Positions 1 through 8,123 are shown, counted from the first letter of the stretch. The stretch is 64,000 bases of DNA from an uncultured Candidatus Melainabacteria bacterium (GCA_934754515.1 CAKVIG010000005.1:62001-126000), one strand, 5' to 3'. Notes: generated by a model not told the origin, from the sequence alone. Program-made: numbers and translations.

Positions 1-705
1 AACAAAATGATTCATTGTTTCCTTGTCTTCACCGACACTCAAACCGCCAATCGCATAACCTACCGCATCAATTGAAGAAACAAATGCAGCACTTTCTTTT
101 CTCAAATCATCATAAAAAGCACCCTGACAAATTGGGAACAAAGCTTGATTTGTTGAAGTTTTAGCTTTAATACATCTTTCAAGCCATCTGTGAGTCCTTT
201 CCATTGCTTCTTTTGCAGTTTTATAATCACAAGGGAACGGTGCGCACCAATCAAACGCCATAATAATATCTGCGCCGATTGCCTGTTGAATTTCCATAGA
301 AACTTCAGGACTTATAAAATGTTTTTTACCGTCTTTAGGGTCGCGGAACTCAACGCCTTCTTCCGAGATTTTTCTTAAATGTGCCAAAGAAAAAACTTGA
401 AATCCGCCTGAATCCGTAAGAACAGGCTTATTCCAGTTCATCCAGCCATGGATTCCGCCGAATTTTTCGATTAATCTGTGTCCTGCTCTCAAATACAAAT
501 GGTAAGAGTTTGCCAAAATAATTTGTGCGCCTGTGTCATACAAATTATTATTAGTAACCAATTTTACGGTTGAATTTGTGCCAACAGGCATAAATATAGG
601 TGTTTCAATATCACCGTGCGGAGTGTGTAAAATCCCTGCTCTTGCGCCTGTGTTTTTGTCAACGTGAATTAGTTCGTAATTAAAATTGTCAAATACTGAT
701 ACCAT
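1..705 (-). CDS. tgt: queuine tRNA-ribosyltransferase (Tgt), partial
   Basis: Exchanges guanine 34 for preQ1/queuine in tRNAs with GUN anticodons; cytoplasmic. The visible 235 residues are the N-terminal part of the TIM barrel; the 3' end lies beyond base 1. Family signatures seen are DSGGFQVFSL near residue 90, MAFDWCAPFP, and GGLSVGE near the window edge. The ATG at 705 is preceded by GAGGGG six bases upstream. That purine run is the edge of the intergenic repeat at 711-750, so a repeat seems to provide the ribosome binding site. The family assignment is secure; the catalytic C-terminal half cannot be inspected. Confidence 0.93.
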   Translation of the reverse strand, partial: MVSVFDNFNYELIHVDKNTGARAGILHTPHGDIETPIFMPVGTNSTVKLVTNNNLYDTGAQIILANSYHLYLRAGHRLIEKFGGIHGWMNWNKPVLTDSGGFQVFSLAHLRKISEEGVEFRDPKDGKKHFISPEVSMEIQQAIGADIIMAFDWCAPFPCDYKTAKEAMERTHRWLERCIKAKTSTNQALFPICQGAFYDDLRKESAAFVSSIDAVGYAIGGLSVGEDKETMNHFV

Positions 706-710
706 TTTTT

Positions 711-750
711 ACCCCTCACCCCAACCCTCTCCCACAAGGGGCGAGGGAGA
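711..750. repeat. MITE-like repeat II, short copy
   Basis: GC-rich tract with inverted ends: it begins CCCCTCACC and ends AGGGGCGAGGG. It matches the ends of the longer copies at 13656-13728 and 60276-60347 but lacks their middle, so it looks like an internally deleted copy. On the minus strand its left edge lies directly before the tgt start codon. Confidence 0.6.
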
Positions 751-769
751 ATTTATTTAAAATTTTTAT

Positions 770-791
770 GGTGCAAAAAATTGCACCCTAC
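770..791 (-). repeat. REP-like palindrome (GTAGG + GGTGCAA stem)
   Basis: Read on the minus strand this is GTAGG running into a 7-bp perfect stem, GGTGCAA/TTGCACC. The same 22-nt unit recurs on the plus strand at 13571 and 60187. A GTAG head before a palindrome is the known layout of REP elements moved by RAYT (REP-associated tyrosine) transposases; no such transposase lies in this window. Confidence 0.65.
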
Positions 792-820
792 GATTTTGGA
801 ATTTCCCGATGTTTATTATA

Positions 821-885
821 AAAAAGTAGGTCAGGCATTGCCTGACAAAAATGTTATTGTCAGGCAATGCCTGACCTACTTTTTA
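821..885. repeat. inverted REP pair (REPIN-like), long hairpin
   Basis: Two copies of GTAGG + CAGGC-ATT-GCCTG + ACA face each other, giving a near-perfect 65-nt inverted repeat flanked by A and T runs. It lies between ndk and tgt (both minus) and could also act as a terminator after ndk. The layout matches a REPIN, meaning two REPs in opposite orientation. Confidence 0.7.
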
Positions 886-927
886 TATCACATTATGAAT
901 CAAAGTTAAAAATAAAAAATTTATTAA

Positions 928-966
928 CAACTTTCCACTTTCAACTTTAAACTGTCAACTATTACA
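928..966. repeat. CAACTTTC-type simple tract
   Basis: Degenerate array of short words (ACTTTCCAC, TTTCAACTTT, CTGTCAACT). Similar tracts occur at 1703-1735, 13603-13640, 44617-44642 and 60106-60130, always between genes. No open reading frame or clear hairpin is present. Confidence 0.5.
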
Positions 967-990
967 ACATTTTTGAGTTTTATGTCGAGA

Positions 991-1470
991 TTACCCCTGA
1001 AAGCGTTCTTCTTCGTAAGTAATCATTTCAAGCATTGATTGCCAGTTATCAAAGATTTCTTCCGGCTTAAAGTAAATACCGATTTCTCTTTGAGCACTTT
1101 CCAAGGAATCAGAAGCGTGAACAACATTGTATTCCATAACTTGTGCAAAATCTGCTCTGATTGTACCCATATCTGCTTTTAGAGGGCTTGTAGCACCTAC
1201 CATGTGACGTACGCTTTCTACTGCTTCGTAGCCTTCAATTACCATTGCAACAATTGGTCCGCTTGTAATATAGTGTACAAGTCTGTTGTAGAATGGTTTT
1301 CCGTAGTGTTCTTCATAGTGCTTTGCTGCAATTTCAGGTGTTACTTGAAGCAATTTCATTGCAACAATCTTGAAGCCTTTGTTTTCAAATCTTTCAAGAA
1401 TTTTACCGATTAATCCTCTTTTCACACCATCCGGTTTGATGGCAACAAATGTTCTTTCTTCTGTTTTCAT
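991..1470 (-). CDS. ndk: nucleoside diphosphate kinase
   Basis: Transfers the gamma-phosphate of ATP to NDPs through a phosphohistidine, balancing NTP and dNTP pools. The protein is 159 residues. The N-terminus TFVAIKPDGVKRG is the family signature, and the catalytic histidine is in NVVHASDS (His118). I start at the ATG at 1470, not the in-frame codon at 1485, because AGGAGAG lies 3-9 bases before it and the family begins here. The C-terminus (EEIFDNW onward) is slightly longer than the usual 140-150 residues. It stands alone between repeat-filled gaps, upstream of tgt on the same strand. Confidence 0.96.
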   Translation of the reverse strand: MKTEERTFVAIKPDGVKRGLIGKILERFENKGFKIVAMKLLQVTPEIAAKHYEEHYGKPFYNRLVHYITSGPIVAMVIEGYEAVESVRHMVGATSPLKADMGTIRADFAQVMEYNVVHASDSLESAQREIGIYFKPEEIFDNWQSMLEMITYEEERFQG

Positions 1471-1535
1471 AATCTCTCCTATCAATTTCTATTAGACCAT
1501 AAACAGCAATTAAAGTAAAGTCGGGCTTTTTTAGT

Positions 1536-1692
1536 TAATAATACCCTCTCCCGTCCTTCGGACACCCTCCCCAAGTAAAATAAGCAAAAGGGGATGGAGT
1601 GACACTCGTTCAAATTTTGTAATATTTTGTGCGCAAAGTAAACGCGTCTTGTTCCCTCCCTTGGGGGAGGGGTAGGGGAGAGGGTATTATTA
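1536..1692. mobile_element. MITE-like element I, copy A
   Basis: A 157-bp non-coding segment bounded by perfect 17-bp inverted ends (TAATAATACCCTCTCCC). The same ends bound 7781-8123 and 22661-22781. Inside are further GC-rich palindromic words (CCCTCCC...GGGGGAGGGG). It carries no transposase, so any movement would need one acting in trans. Confidence 0.7.
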
Positions 1693-1744
1693 AAATTACT
1701 AAACCTTTCTATTTTCCACTTTCCATTGTTACTTACACCAAGAT

Positions 1745-2428
1745 TTAGTTTGACGTCATCATCTTATACCCCAACGTCAAAGCTCCCATTACGCCCGCAG
1801 TTACTCCGCCATACTTAAGTGCTTTTTTCCATTGACCTTTTGTTTTTGTATTTTTAATTACATCAAAGATTTTTTGCTCAACTCCATCAGGTTTTGTAAA
1901 GCATTTCTTTTCTTTGTTCCAACATTTTTCTGTTAAATTCTTAAAAGTTTGATAGTTCGTCATATTTCTTTTCTCTATTTGTTCTTGTAATACTTTTTTA
2001 CTTTCTTTAATGTTATCAGGAGTCAGCGAACTCAAATATGTATCTAAAGGCATACCGCTAACCGCAAAAACTTTCTTGTTTGCATTCAAAAGTTTTTTCA
2101 TCCCTTCAACATCTTTTACTTTTTCCAAACCTTTTGTTACATTTTTCAGCTGCTTAAAAAAGTCTTTACCATCACTGGACATATTTTTACTTACGTGATT
2201 TTCGAAAGCTTGTTTTGCAAATGCATCCGATGCTACACCGTTCTTATCAACAGGATGCCTGTTTTTCAAATAGCCGACAGTTCCTCCTGCGACTCCGCCA
2301 ATAAGCGCACTTCCGACAACAGAGCCAAGACCACCACCGCTATGATTTTGCTGTGGCTGTACATTTTGATTAAAGCCCTGATTATAATTCATTTGAGGGT
2401 AAGAATTCATACCATAAGAATTAACCAT
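1745..2428 (-). CDS. unknown protein, Gln/Asn-rich N-terminus plus glycine-rich hydrophobic segment
   Basis: A 227-residue protein I do not recognise. Residues 1-30 are rich in N, Q, Y and P. A glycine-rich hydrophobic stretch follows (GSVVGSALIGGVAGGTVGY), then a charged, mostly helical middle and a second hydrophobic run near the C-terminus (GGVTAGVMGALTLGY), suggesting membrane association. I start at the ATG at 2428, with GGAG about 9 bases upstream; an in-frame TTG at 2440 is less likely. The upstream region carries the shared GCAATTTT-N10-AATACTTTATAT promoter motif (2452-2486). The layout resembles the products at 3950 and 56941. Confidence 0.75.
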   Translation of the reverse strand: MVNSYGMNSYPQMNYNQGFNQNVQPQQNHSGGGLGSVVGSALIGGVAGGTVGYLKNRHPVDKNGVASDAFAKQAFENHVSKNMSSDGKDFFKQLKNVTKGLEKVKDVEGMKKLLNANKKVFAVSGMPLDTYLSSLTPDNIKESKKVLQEQIEKRNMTNYQTFKNLTEKCWNKEKKCFTKPDGVEQKIFDVIKNTKTKGQWKKALKYGGVTAGVMGALTLGYKMMTSN

Positions 2429-2451
2429 ACAACACTCCAATTTTTACTACA

Positions 2452-2486
2452 CATGGATATAAAGTATTTTTGATTTTAAAAATTGC
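2452..2486 (-). promoter_or_regulatory. shared promoter-like motif, copy 1
   Basis: On the minus strand: GCAATTTT, then 10 nt, then AATACTTTATATCC, 27 nt before the ATG at 2428. The same two blocks at the same spacing occur at 3831, 16320, 45660 and 52792. A TTGTTACAA word lies just upstream on the minus strand (2491-2499). Confidence 0.65.
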
Positions 2487-2514
2487 GTTTTTGTAACAAA
2501 AATTAATATTTATT

Positions 2515-2526
2515 TCATGCTATAAT
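2515..2526 (+). promoter_or_regulatory. extended -10 promoter of rbfA-truB
   Basis: TGC followed by a consensus TATAAT at 2521-2526, 30 nt before the rbfA ATG. No convincing -35 is seen, as expected for an extended -10 promoter. It drives away from the minus-strand gene at 1745-2428. Confidence 0.55.
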
Positions 2527-2555
2527 ACGAATATAGACTAACAAGGAGAAAAACA

Positions 2556-2903
2556 ATGACTTTAAGAAACGAACGTGTCAGAAAAGAATTAATGCGCGAT
2601 ATCTCTGATATCTTTAGAAAAGAAGTTAGAGGACTTGAAGGTGTTGTTTCTATTGTCGATGTGGAAGTTTCACACGACAACTCTTACGCAAAAGTTTATT
2701 ACAGCGTTTTAGGTTCTCCCGAACAAGTTGAAAAAGATAAAGCAATCATTGAAAAAAATACAGGCAAAGTCAGATTTGAAATCGGCAAAAGAATTCGCCT
2801 TAGAGTTACTCCTGAAATCAAATTTATTTACTCTGACGGTTTAGAACAAGGTTCTAGAGTTCTTGACCTTATTGAAAAAATTTCACGCGGTGAGATTAAG
2901 TAG
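2556..2903 (+). CDS. rbfA: ribosome-binding factor A
   Basis: Small KH-fold protein that helps mature the 16S rRNA 5' end in the 30S subunit. It has 115 residues, typical length. Characteristic positions are RVRKELMRDISDIF at the N-terminus, the VSHDNSYAKVYYSVL strand region, and RLRVTPEIKFIYSDG toward the end. AAGGAG lies 7-8 nt before the ATG. The stop codon directly abuts the truB start, so the two are co-transcribed; rbfA-truB adjacency is common in bacteria. Confidence 0.95.
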   Translation: MTLRNERVRKELMRDISDIFRKEVRGLEGVVSIVDVEVSHDNSYAKVYYSVLGSPEQVEKDKAIIEKNTGKVRFEIGKRIRLRVTPEIKFIYSDGLEQGSRVLDLIEKISRGEIK

Positions 2904-3761
2904 ATGTTCGGGTTTTTGAATGTATACAAACCAAAAGGCAAGACTTCGCACGATGTTGTTGCAATTTTAAGACGCGTAACTAAAATTAAACAAATCGGAC
3001 ACACCGGCACGCTTGACCCTTTTGCAGAAGGCGTTTTGCCGATTTGTATAGGAAAAGCTACTCGCTTGATTGAATACTTAAATGACGACAAGGCTTATAT
3101 CGGTATGGTTCAATTAGGGAAATCTACAACAACTTATGATTTAGAAGGCGAAACTGTAGAAGTTTCTGACAAAACCCCTGATTTAGAAGAAATAGAAAAC
3201 GAATTGAATAATTTTCGCGGTGATATCGAACAATTACCGCCAATATATTCAGCAATAAAAGTCAACGGCAAAAAGCTTTACGAATACGCAAGAAAAGGTG
3301 AGGAAGTCGAAATTAAGCCCAGAAGCGTTAATATAAGCGACCTTAAGATATTAAATTATGACAAAGAAAATCGTATTTTAGAACTTTATATAAAATGTTC
3401 AAAAGGCACGTATATCCGCTCAATTGCACATGATTTGGGTAAAAAATTAGGATGTTTAGGACATTTAATAAAACTTGTTCGTGTTAAAGCCGGAGATTTT
3501 GAGGTTGAAAATTCTATTAAACTTGAAGATTTAACAGATATTGAAACCGTACAAAAACATTTAATTTATCCGCTTGAAAAACTGGATTATCAGACTTATG
3601 AACTGAATACAAAAGAATTAGAATTGGTGTCACATGGTATGCAGATTTTTGCAAGAACAAATTTGCAAAATGGCATTGTCATTTTGACCAATAATAACAA
3701 ACTTATCGCCGTAGCTGAAATGCTTAATGATAAAATCAAATGCTCTAAAGTTTTTATTTAG
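2904..3761 (+). CDS. truB: tRNA pseudouridine(55) synthase
   Basis: Makes pseudouridine 55 in the T-loop of tRNAs. It is 285 residues with the TruB signature GHTGTLDPFAEGVLP; Asp38 is the expected catalytic aspartate. KGTYIRSIAHDLG near residue 165 is the second conserved block. A short C-terminal domain follows (from about residue 240). The start directly follows the rbfA stop, which points to translational coupling. Confidence 0.96.
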   Translation: MFGFLNVYKPKGKTSHDVVAILRRVTKIKQIGHTGTLDPFAEGVLPICIGKATRLIEYLNDDKAYIGMVQLGKSTTTYDLEGETVEVSDKTPDLEEIENELNNFRGDIEQLPPIYSAIKVNGKKLYEYARKGEEVEIKPRSVNISDLKILNYDKENRILELYIKCSKGTYIRSIAHDLGKKLGCLGHLIKLVRVKAGDFEVENSIKLEDLTDIETVQKHLIYPLEKLDYQTYELNTKELELVSHGMQIFARTNLQNGIVILTNNNKLIAVAEMLNDKIKCSKVFI

Positions 3762-3805
3762 TAAATTTTAGTTCTAGAAGCCATTCCAACAATTTTTGTA
3801 AAGTT

Positions 3806-3863
3806 TTGTAACACCCTTTTTATTAAAAAGTCAATTTTTGCAACTAAAAAAACTTTATTTATA
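3806..3863 (+). promoter_or_regulatory. shared promoter-like motif, copy 2, with TTGTAACA box
   Basis: TCAATTTT (3831-3838), 10 nt, then AAAACTTTATTTATA (3849-3863), slightly diverged from the other four copies. A TTGTAACA word sits upstream at 3806-3813. The ATG at 3950 is 86 nt downstream, so this copy would give a longer leader. Confidence 0.55.
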
Positions 3864-3949
3864 TAAGGGAATTAAAATTAGGTTACACACAATTAGGATA
3901 ATTATAAGCTATCCCAAGTTTATAATGTCCGAAGAAAAAGGCGGTTTTT

Positions 3950-5173
3950 ATGGCTGGATACGATATTAACAGTATTAATGCACTTGGTAGTGATCCAATG
4001 TTTTTGGCAGCATTACAAGCATATAATCTAAATTTCATGGGAGCTCAGCAATCACAAGCTGCTCAAACTCCACAAGTTGTAACCACTCCGCAAGTGACAA
4101 CAACTCAAACTCAAGCATTACCTCAAGCTGATTATTCAAAAGGTTCTGATTCCAGTACAGGCATGGTTTTAGGACTTGGTGCAGTTGCAGCAGGAGCAGC
4201 AACTTTAATCTATGCGGCGAAAAAAGGTAATGGCGAAGGAATTATTAAAGGATTTAAAAATATATTCAATAGCACAAAAGATTCTGTTAGTGAATCATTA
4301 AAGTCTAATCGTGCGATGAAAGAATTCCGCTTTAAAGCAAAAGATGGTAGCCAAATTTTTGTAAAAGATGGAAAAGTTATTAATATTATTGAAAAAGGAA
4401 CAAGTCAAGAAATTAAAGGTGCAAAAGAAATTAATAAATTCTTAAGTGATAAAGGTATCAATCAAGCTGATTTATTAGATTTGAAAAAATTAAAAGATGT
4501 AAGATTTAAAGAATATTCATTTGAAACTAGATATAACGGAAAAACTATTTTAGTAGAAAATGGCAAGATTGCAAAAATTGAAGGTGTTGAGCCTAAAGAT
4601 GTTGTAACAGAATTGGGCGGTCAAGATAAATATGACAACTTTATGAAAAACATAGTAGAAATTGTCGAAAAAGGTGGTACTCCAAAAAGACATGCGCCAA
4701 CAACTATAGATGTTAAATCTTATGAATGGTCACAAGATGGTATTACAGGAACTGCAATAAAAAACAAAAAGGGTAAGTATCGTCTAGGCGACAGTGTAAC
4801 TCAAAAAGGCGAACAAAAAACACTTTCAGAAGCAGAACGCGATGCTTATTTAGAAAATCATAAAGAATTAAATACTACAGTTCAAAGTTTGATTGAAAAA
4901 GGTCACGCAGAAGGTGTAAATGTTGCAAGAAATATTTCTTTTGACCCAAAAGGTAACAAATTATACATTAATAAAAAAGGTGATATCATTGGTGTTGAAT
5001 TAAAAGAAGCAATAAAAGATTCTGCCGGAAATGACGTAAAAGTACTTAAAGATGGCAAAGATAGAACTTTACTTGATTCTTGGCTGTATAATAATGCAGA
5101 AGCAAAAGAATTTGCGAAAAAAGAATTTGATTCAGGACTTGCTCGTGATGGTTCTACCTTTATCGCAGTATAA
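3950..5173 (+). CDS. unknown membrane-anchored protein with beta-hairpin-like repeats
   Basis: A 407-residue protein I do not recognise. Residues 31-65 are Q/T/P-rich low complexity; residues 71-90 form one hydrophobic helix (MVLGLGAVAAGAATLIYAA) followed by lysines. The rest contains repeated units of the form F-x-F...G-x-x-I-x-V-x-x-G-K-[IV]: about residues 125-150 and 188-211, with weaker copies near 258 and 330. These look like small beta-hairpin repeats. The upstream motif links it with the genes at 1745, 45707 and 52865. A terminator follows at 5200. No signal peptide is seen. Confidence 0.75.
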   Translation: MAGYDINSINALGSDPMFLAALQAYNLNFMGAQQSQAAQTPQVVTTPQVTTTQTQALPQADYSKGSDSSTGMVLGLGAVAAGAATLIYAAKKGNGEGIIKGFKNIFNSTKDSVSESLKSNRAMKEFRFKAKDGSQIFVKDGKVINIIEKGTSQEIKGAKEINKFLSDKGINQADLLDLKKLKDVRFKEYSFETRYNGKTILVENGKIAKIEGVEPKDVVTELGGQDKYDNFMKNIVEIVEKGGTPKRHAPTTIDVKSYEWSQDGITGTAIKNKKGKYRLGDSVTQKGEQKTLSEAERDAYLENHKELNTTVQSLIEKGHAEGVNVARNISFDPKGNKLYINKKGDIIGVELKEAIKDSAGNDVKVLKDGKDRTLLDSWLYNNAEAKEFAKKEFDSGLARDGSTFIAV

Positions 5174-5199
5174 GAATTCCTTCCCTCTCATAAAATATA

Positions 5200-5224
5200 C
5201 CCCCGACAATATCGGGGGTTTTTG
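5200..5224 (+). terminator. intrinsic terminator after 3950-5173
   Basis: Perfect 7-bp GC stem CCCCCGA/TCGGGGG with a 5-nt loop, followed directly by a run of Ts. It separates this gene from the convergent motor operon. Confidence 0.9.
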
Positions 5225-5226
5225 TA

Positions 5227-5832
5227 TTAAATCTTATTTATAACATCCAGATTTCTAAATTCAAAAATCTTCTTGGTGTGACTTTTTAGTTTTTCTTCTG
5301 CTAAAAGCGCGCCTACAATTGCTTCCAGTTGTGCAACCGGCATCATGTTTGTTGGTAATTCATCAAATCCGTATTCCAGTTTTAAAGCAGATTGTAAAAA
5401 TTTGCAGTCTGCAGATGAGCGTTCTTTGTAATTAGAATAAAGATTGAATTTTTGTCTTGTTAAATAAACTTCAAATCTTGAAACATCACATCCGTCTTCT
5501 TTTAGTTTCTGCAATAAATCAGCACCTCTTGGTGAAAATCTTTGCATCCAATTATCGCGGTTCAAGAAATTTGCTTCGTGTTTGTGTATCAATTGATATG
5601 GTTTGGATAAAACTCTCCACTTGCCTTCCATCATTGTGTTATCCCAAGGAAGAGAAACACAAATAACAGAATTTTTTAGAGATGTGTAGTTATCAAAAAA
5701 CAATTGAACATCGTTCATTGAAAACAATTTGTCGACATAAATTAATTTTCCTGTTGCGATTTCTCTAACCGCAACTCCGCTTTCTACTGATGAAGCAGGT
5801 CCCAATGATAAACCTACAGAATGTGTTATCAT
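5227..5832 (-). CDS. RNase H-fold protein, DUF429-like, unknown function
   Basis: A 201-residue soluble protein. The opening pattern, SVGLSLGPASSVESGVAV with strands up to residue 35 and then SVICVSLPWD, resembles the ribonuclease H-like fold of DUF429 proteins; this is a fold-level guess. Its ATG overlaps the motB stop (ATGA), so it is translationally coupled as the third gene of motA-motB. That position could be chance or could mean a role linked to motility. No signal peptide or membrane segment is seen. Confidence 0.6.
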   Translation of the reverse strand: MITHSVGLSLGPASSVESGVAVREIATGKLIYVDKLFSMNDVQLFFDNYTSLKNSVICVSLPWDNTMMEGKWRVLSKPYQLIHKHEANFLNRDNWMQRFSPRGADLLQKLKEDGCDVSRFEVYLTRQKFNLYSNYKERSSADCKFLQSALKLEYGFDELPTNMMPVAQLEAIVGALLAEEKLKSHTKKIFEFRNLDVINKI

Positions 5833-6908
5833 AAGCCGAAATCCTCATCCTCAGGGATATTAGTATCTAATTTCACAACACGTTTTTCAACTGCCGGCAT
5901 AATATCATCTTTATCAGCTTTTGGCGCATCTTTATCAAGATTTACGTACAATTCCATGTTTTTGTTAGATAACTTCTCGCTCTTTTGTTTAGAAATAAGT
6001 TTTTGTTTGTTATCTTCCAAAAGTTTTCTTGCCGCAGGTGAAATTGAATCACCTTCTACTGCAGAAATCACAGCTTGGCGTTGTTTTTGAATTCTTTCCT
6101 GCTCTGATTTTGTAAGTTTTAAAGTATCATCGTTTCTTGTTTCAAAATCTCGTCTGTATTTGTTTTTAAGAATTAAAATTTCAACCCTTCTATTTGCAGG
6201 ATCTTTTGGCGAAATTGCATTTTCGACCGGACGCGTATCTGCGTATCCGATTGCAGAGAATAAAGAAGGTGAAAATTTGAATCGATTAATCATATATCTT
6301 ACGACTGATGATGCTCTAGCGGAAGACAATTCCCAATTTGAAGGGTATTGTGAGCTTCTGATTGGGTCGCTATCCGTATGACCCTCTACTCTCATATAGT
6401 GAAGAACAAATTTTTTACAAATCAAAACGCCGACTTTATCTAAAAGCTTTTTTGCATTAGCATCTAAATTTGCAGACGCTGGCGCAAACAAATATTTATC
6501 GTCAAAAGTTATAAGCAAACCTTTGTCTGTCATTTTTGTAGAAATACCGCCAAGTTCACCTGCCTCTGACAGTTGTTTTATAGATTCTTCTATTTCATTA
6601 AATGAAGTTTCTTCGTATTTTGGACTTATGTATTCCAACATAAGACTTGGAACAAAAGAATTTGCCATTTGTTGTTCATCAAAAATGGAATCACTTCCAT
6701 CCATTATAGATTGTTGACCTTCAAGAAGCGTGTTTTGGCTGAATGCGTTTTTTAAAGACTCTTCGAGTTTTGCAAAGTCAGAAACATCTACTTGCGCAAG
6801 AGCATATAAAACAACAAAAGTTGCGAATAAAAGTGTGATGAAGTCCCCGTAAGAAACCAACCATCTCTCTAAATTTTCAGGCTCTTCTTGTCTTTTTTTT
6901 CTAGCCAT
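5829..6908 (-). CDS. motB: flagellar motor stator protein MotB
   Basis: Peptidoglycan-anchored stator subunit forming the ion channel with MotA. It has 359 residues. A basic N-terminus is followed by WLVSYGDFITLLFATF, one membrane helix carrying Asp22 at the expected ion-binding position. The OmpA-like domain lies around residues 150-255, with VEGHTDSDP and NRRVEILIL. A long charged tail of about 100 residues after the OmpA domain is unusual and has no assigned role. It overlaps motA by 8 nt and the next gene by 4 nt. Confidence 0.92.
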   Translation of the reverse strand: MARKKRQEEPENLERWLVSYGDFITLLFATFVVLYALAQVDVSDFAKLEESLKNAFSQNTLLEGQQSIMDGSDSIFDEQQMANSFVPSLMLEYISPKYEETSFNEIEESIKQLSEAGELGGISTKMTDKGLLITFDDKYLFAPASANLDANAKKLLDKVGVLICKKFVLHYMRVEGHTDSDPIRSSQYPSNWELSSARASSVVRYMINRFKFSPSLFSAIGYADTRPVENAISPKDPANRRVEILILKNKYRRDFETRNDDTLKLTKSEQERIQKQRQAVISAVEGDSISPAARKLLEDNKQKLISKQKSEKLSNKNMELYVNLDKDAPKADKDDIMPAVEKRVVKLDTNIPEDEDFGL

Positions 6909-7671
6909 TAGCTTCCTTGCCCTTACCTTCGTCTAAAACGAATGAACGTAATTTTCTTTCAATCAAAACAGGGCTTTCGCCTGCTTGGATTGATAAAACG
7001 CCCTCAAGTATCATGTTCTTATATAATAACACATCTTGATAAATAAATTTAATTCTTGTTCCTAATGGAATCATAACAAGGTTTGCGGCAAACAAACCAT
7101 AAATTGTTGCAACGAATGCAACCGCAATACCGGCACCAAGTTTTGACGGATCAGACAAATTCTGCATAACCTGAATTAAACCAAGAACGGCACCAATGAT
7201 ACCAAGTGTAGGAGAATAACCACCGAAAGATTCAAAAACTTTTGCAGCGTTATGAACATAGTTTTCTAATTGTTCAATTTGATTTTCCATCATTTCTCTA
7301 ACAAGAGTCGGATCTGTACCGTCGGCAACAGCACCGAGTCCTAGAGTTAAAAGAGAATCAGATGCATTATTTGCTTCTTTTTCCAACGCAATAATACCTT
7401 CTTTTCTTGCTTTTGTAGCAAAACCGCCGATTTCGGTAATAAGTGCTTCAAAATCAGATTTCGGAGGCATAAATACATCTTTAAGGATTTTAACGGCAGA
7501 AAGTAAAACTTTTGGCGGAAAACTCAATACAACAGCACCGCAAGTACCACCTAATACAATAAATGCAGCCGTTATTTGCAGTAACTGTCCAATGTTACCG
7601 CCTTCCATTGCTTGACCGGTCAGAATGAAGGTTATACCTAAAAACATCCCAACTACTGCAAATATATCCAT
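6901..7671 (-). CDS. motA: flagellar motor stator protein MotA
   Basis: Inner-membrane stator subunit of 256 residues with four predicted membrane segments: two near the N-terminus (VVGMFLGITFILTG and ITAAFIVLGGTCGAVV) and two after residue 150 (GIIGAVLGLIQVM and GIAVAFVATIYGLFAANL). The cytoplasmic loop between holds MEGG and the ALxxLGL-type helix typical of the MotA/TolQ/ExbB family. CGGAGA lies before the ATG. Pairing with motB supports MotA over ExbB. The upstream gap contains a MITE-like element. Confidence 0.92.
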   Translation of the reverse strand: MDIFAVVGMFLGITFILTGQAMEGGNIGQLLQITAAFIVLGGTCGAVVLSFPPKVLLSAVKILKDVFMPPKSDFEALITEIGGFATKARKEGIIALEKEANNASDSLLTLGLGAVADGTDPTLVREMMENQIEQLENYVHNAAKVFESFGGYSPTLGIIGAVLGLIQVMQNLSDPSKLGAGIAVAFVATIYGLFAANLVMIPLGTRIKFIYQDVLLYKNMILEGVLSIQAGESPVLIERKLRSFVLDEGKGKEANG

Positions 7672-7780
7672 AATTATCTCCGATTTTATACTATTATCCT
7701 ATGTATATTAAACTACATTTTTGTGGCTTTGCAATCCTTTAAATATAGTAGTTTTAAAGCTTCAAACAAAATTTGGAAGC

Positions 7781-8123
7781 TAATAATACCCTCTCCCGCC
7801 TTCGGCACTACTGTCCTACAAAAGTAAATTACTCTTTAACCACCATGGATAGGGAGGTCGCAGCTGTTAGCGAAGCTATGCTGAGCTTTACAGATGCGGG
7901 TGGGTTGCAGTAAATACGTTATAGACTATTCCCTACGGGTTAATACCCATCCCTTCCTTCCCTAACAAGGGAAGGGGACTGCGCGCACTTATTTTTACCA
8001 GACAATTGCGCCGCCCTCCATAAAAGGAGGGCGTGAATTACGTTAATTGAACGTCTTTAGTTCCCTCCCCATTTTTCCAGTTTTACATGGGGAGGGTGCC
8101 GAAGGCGGGAGAGGGTATTATTA
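7781..8123. mobile_element. MITE-like element I, copy B (composite)
   Basis: A 343-bp segment with 28-bp perfect inverted ends starting TAATAATACCCTCTCCC and continuing GCCTTCGGCAC. The core is GC-rich, with nested palindromes (CCCTTCC...GGAAGGG; CGCCCTCC...GGAGGGCG). It shares an internal TTGAACGTCTTTAGTTCC segment with copy C. No coding region is seen. It fills most of the gap between divergent motA and the TolC-like gene (7672-8230). Confidence 0.75.
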
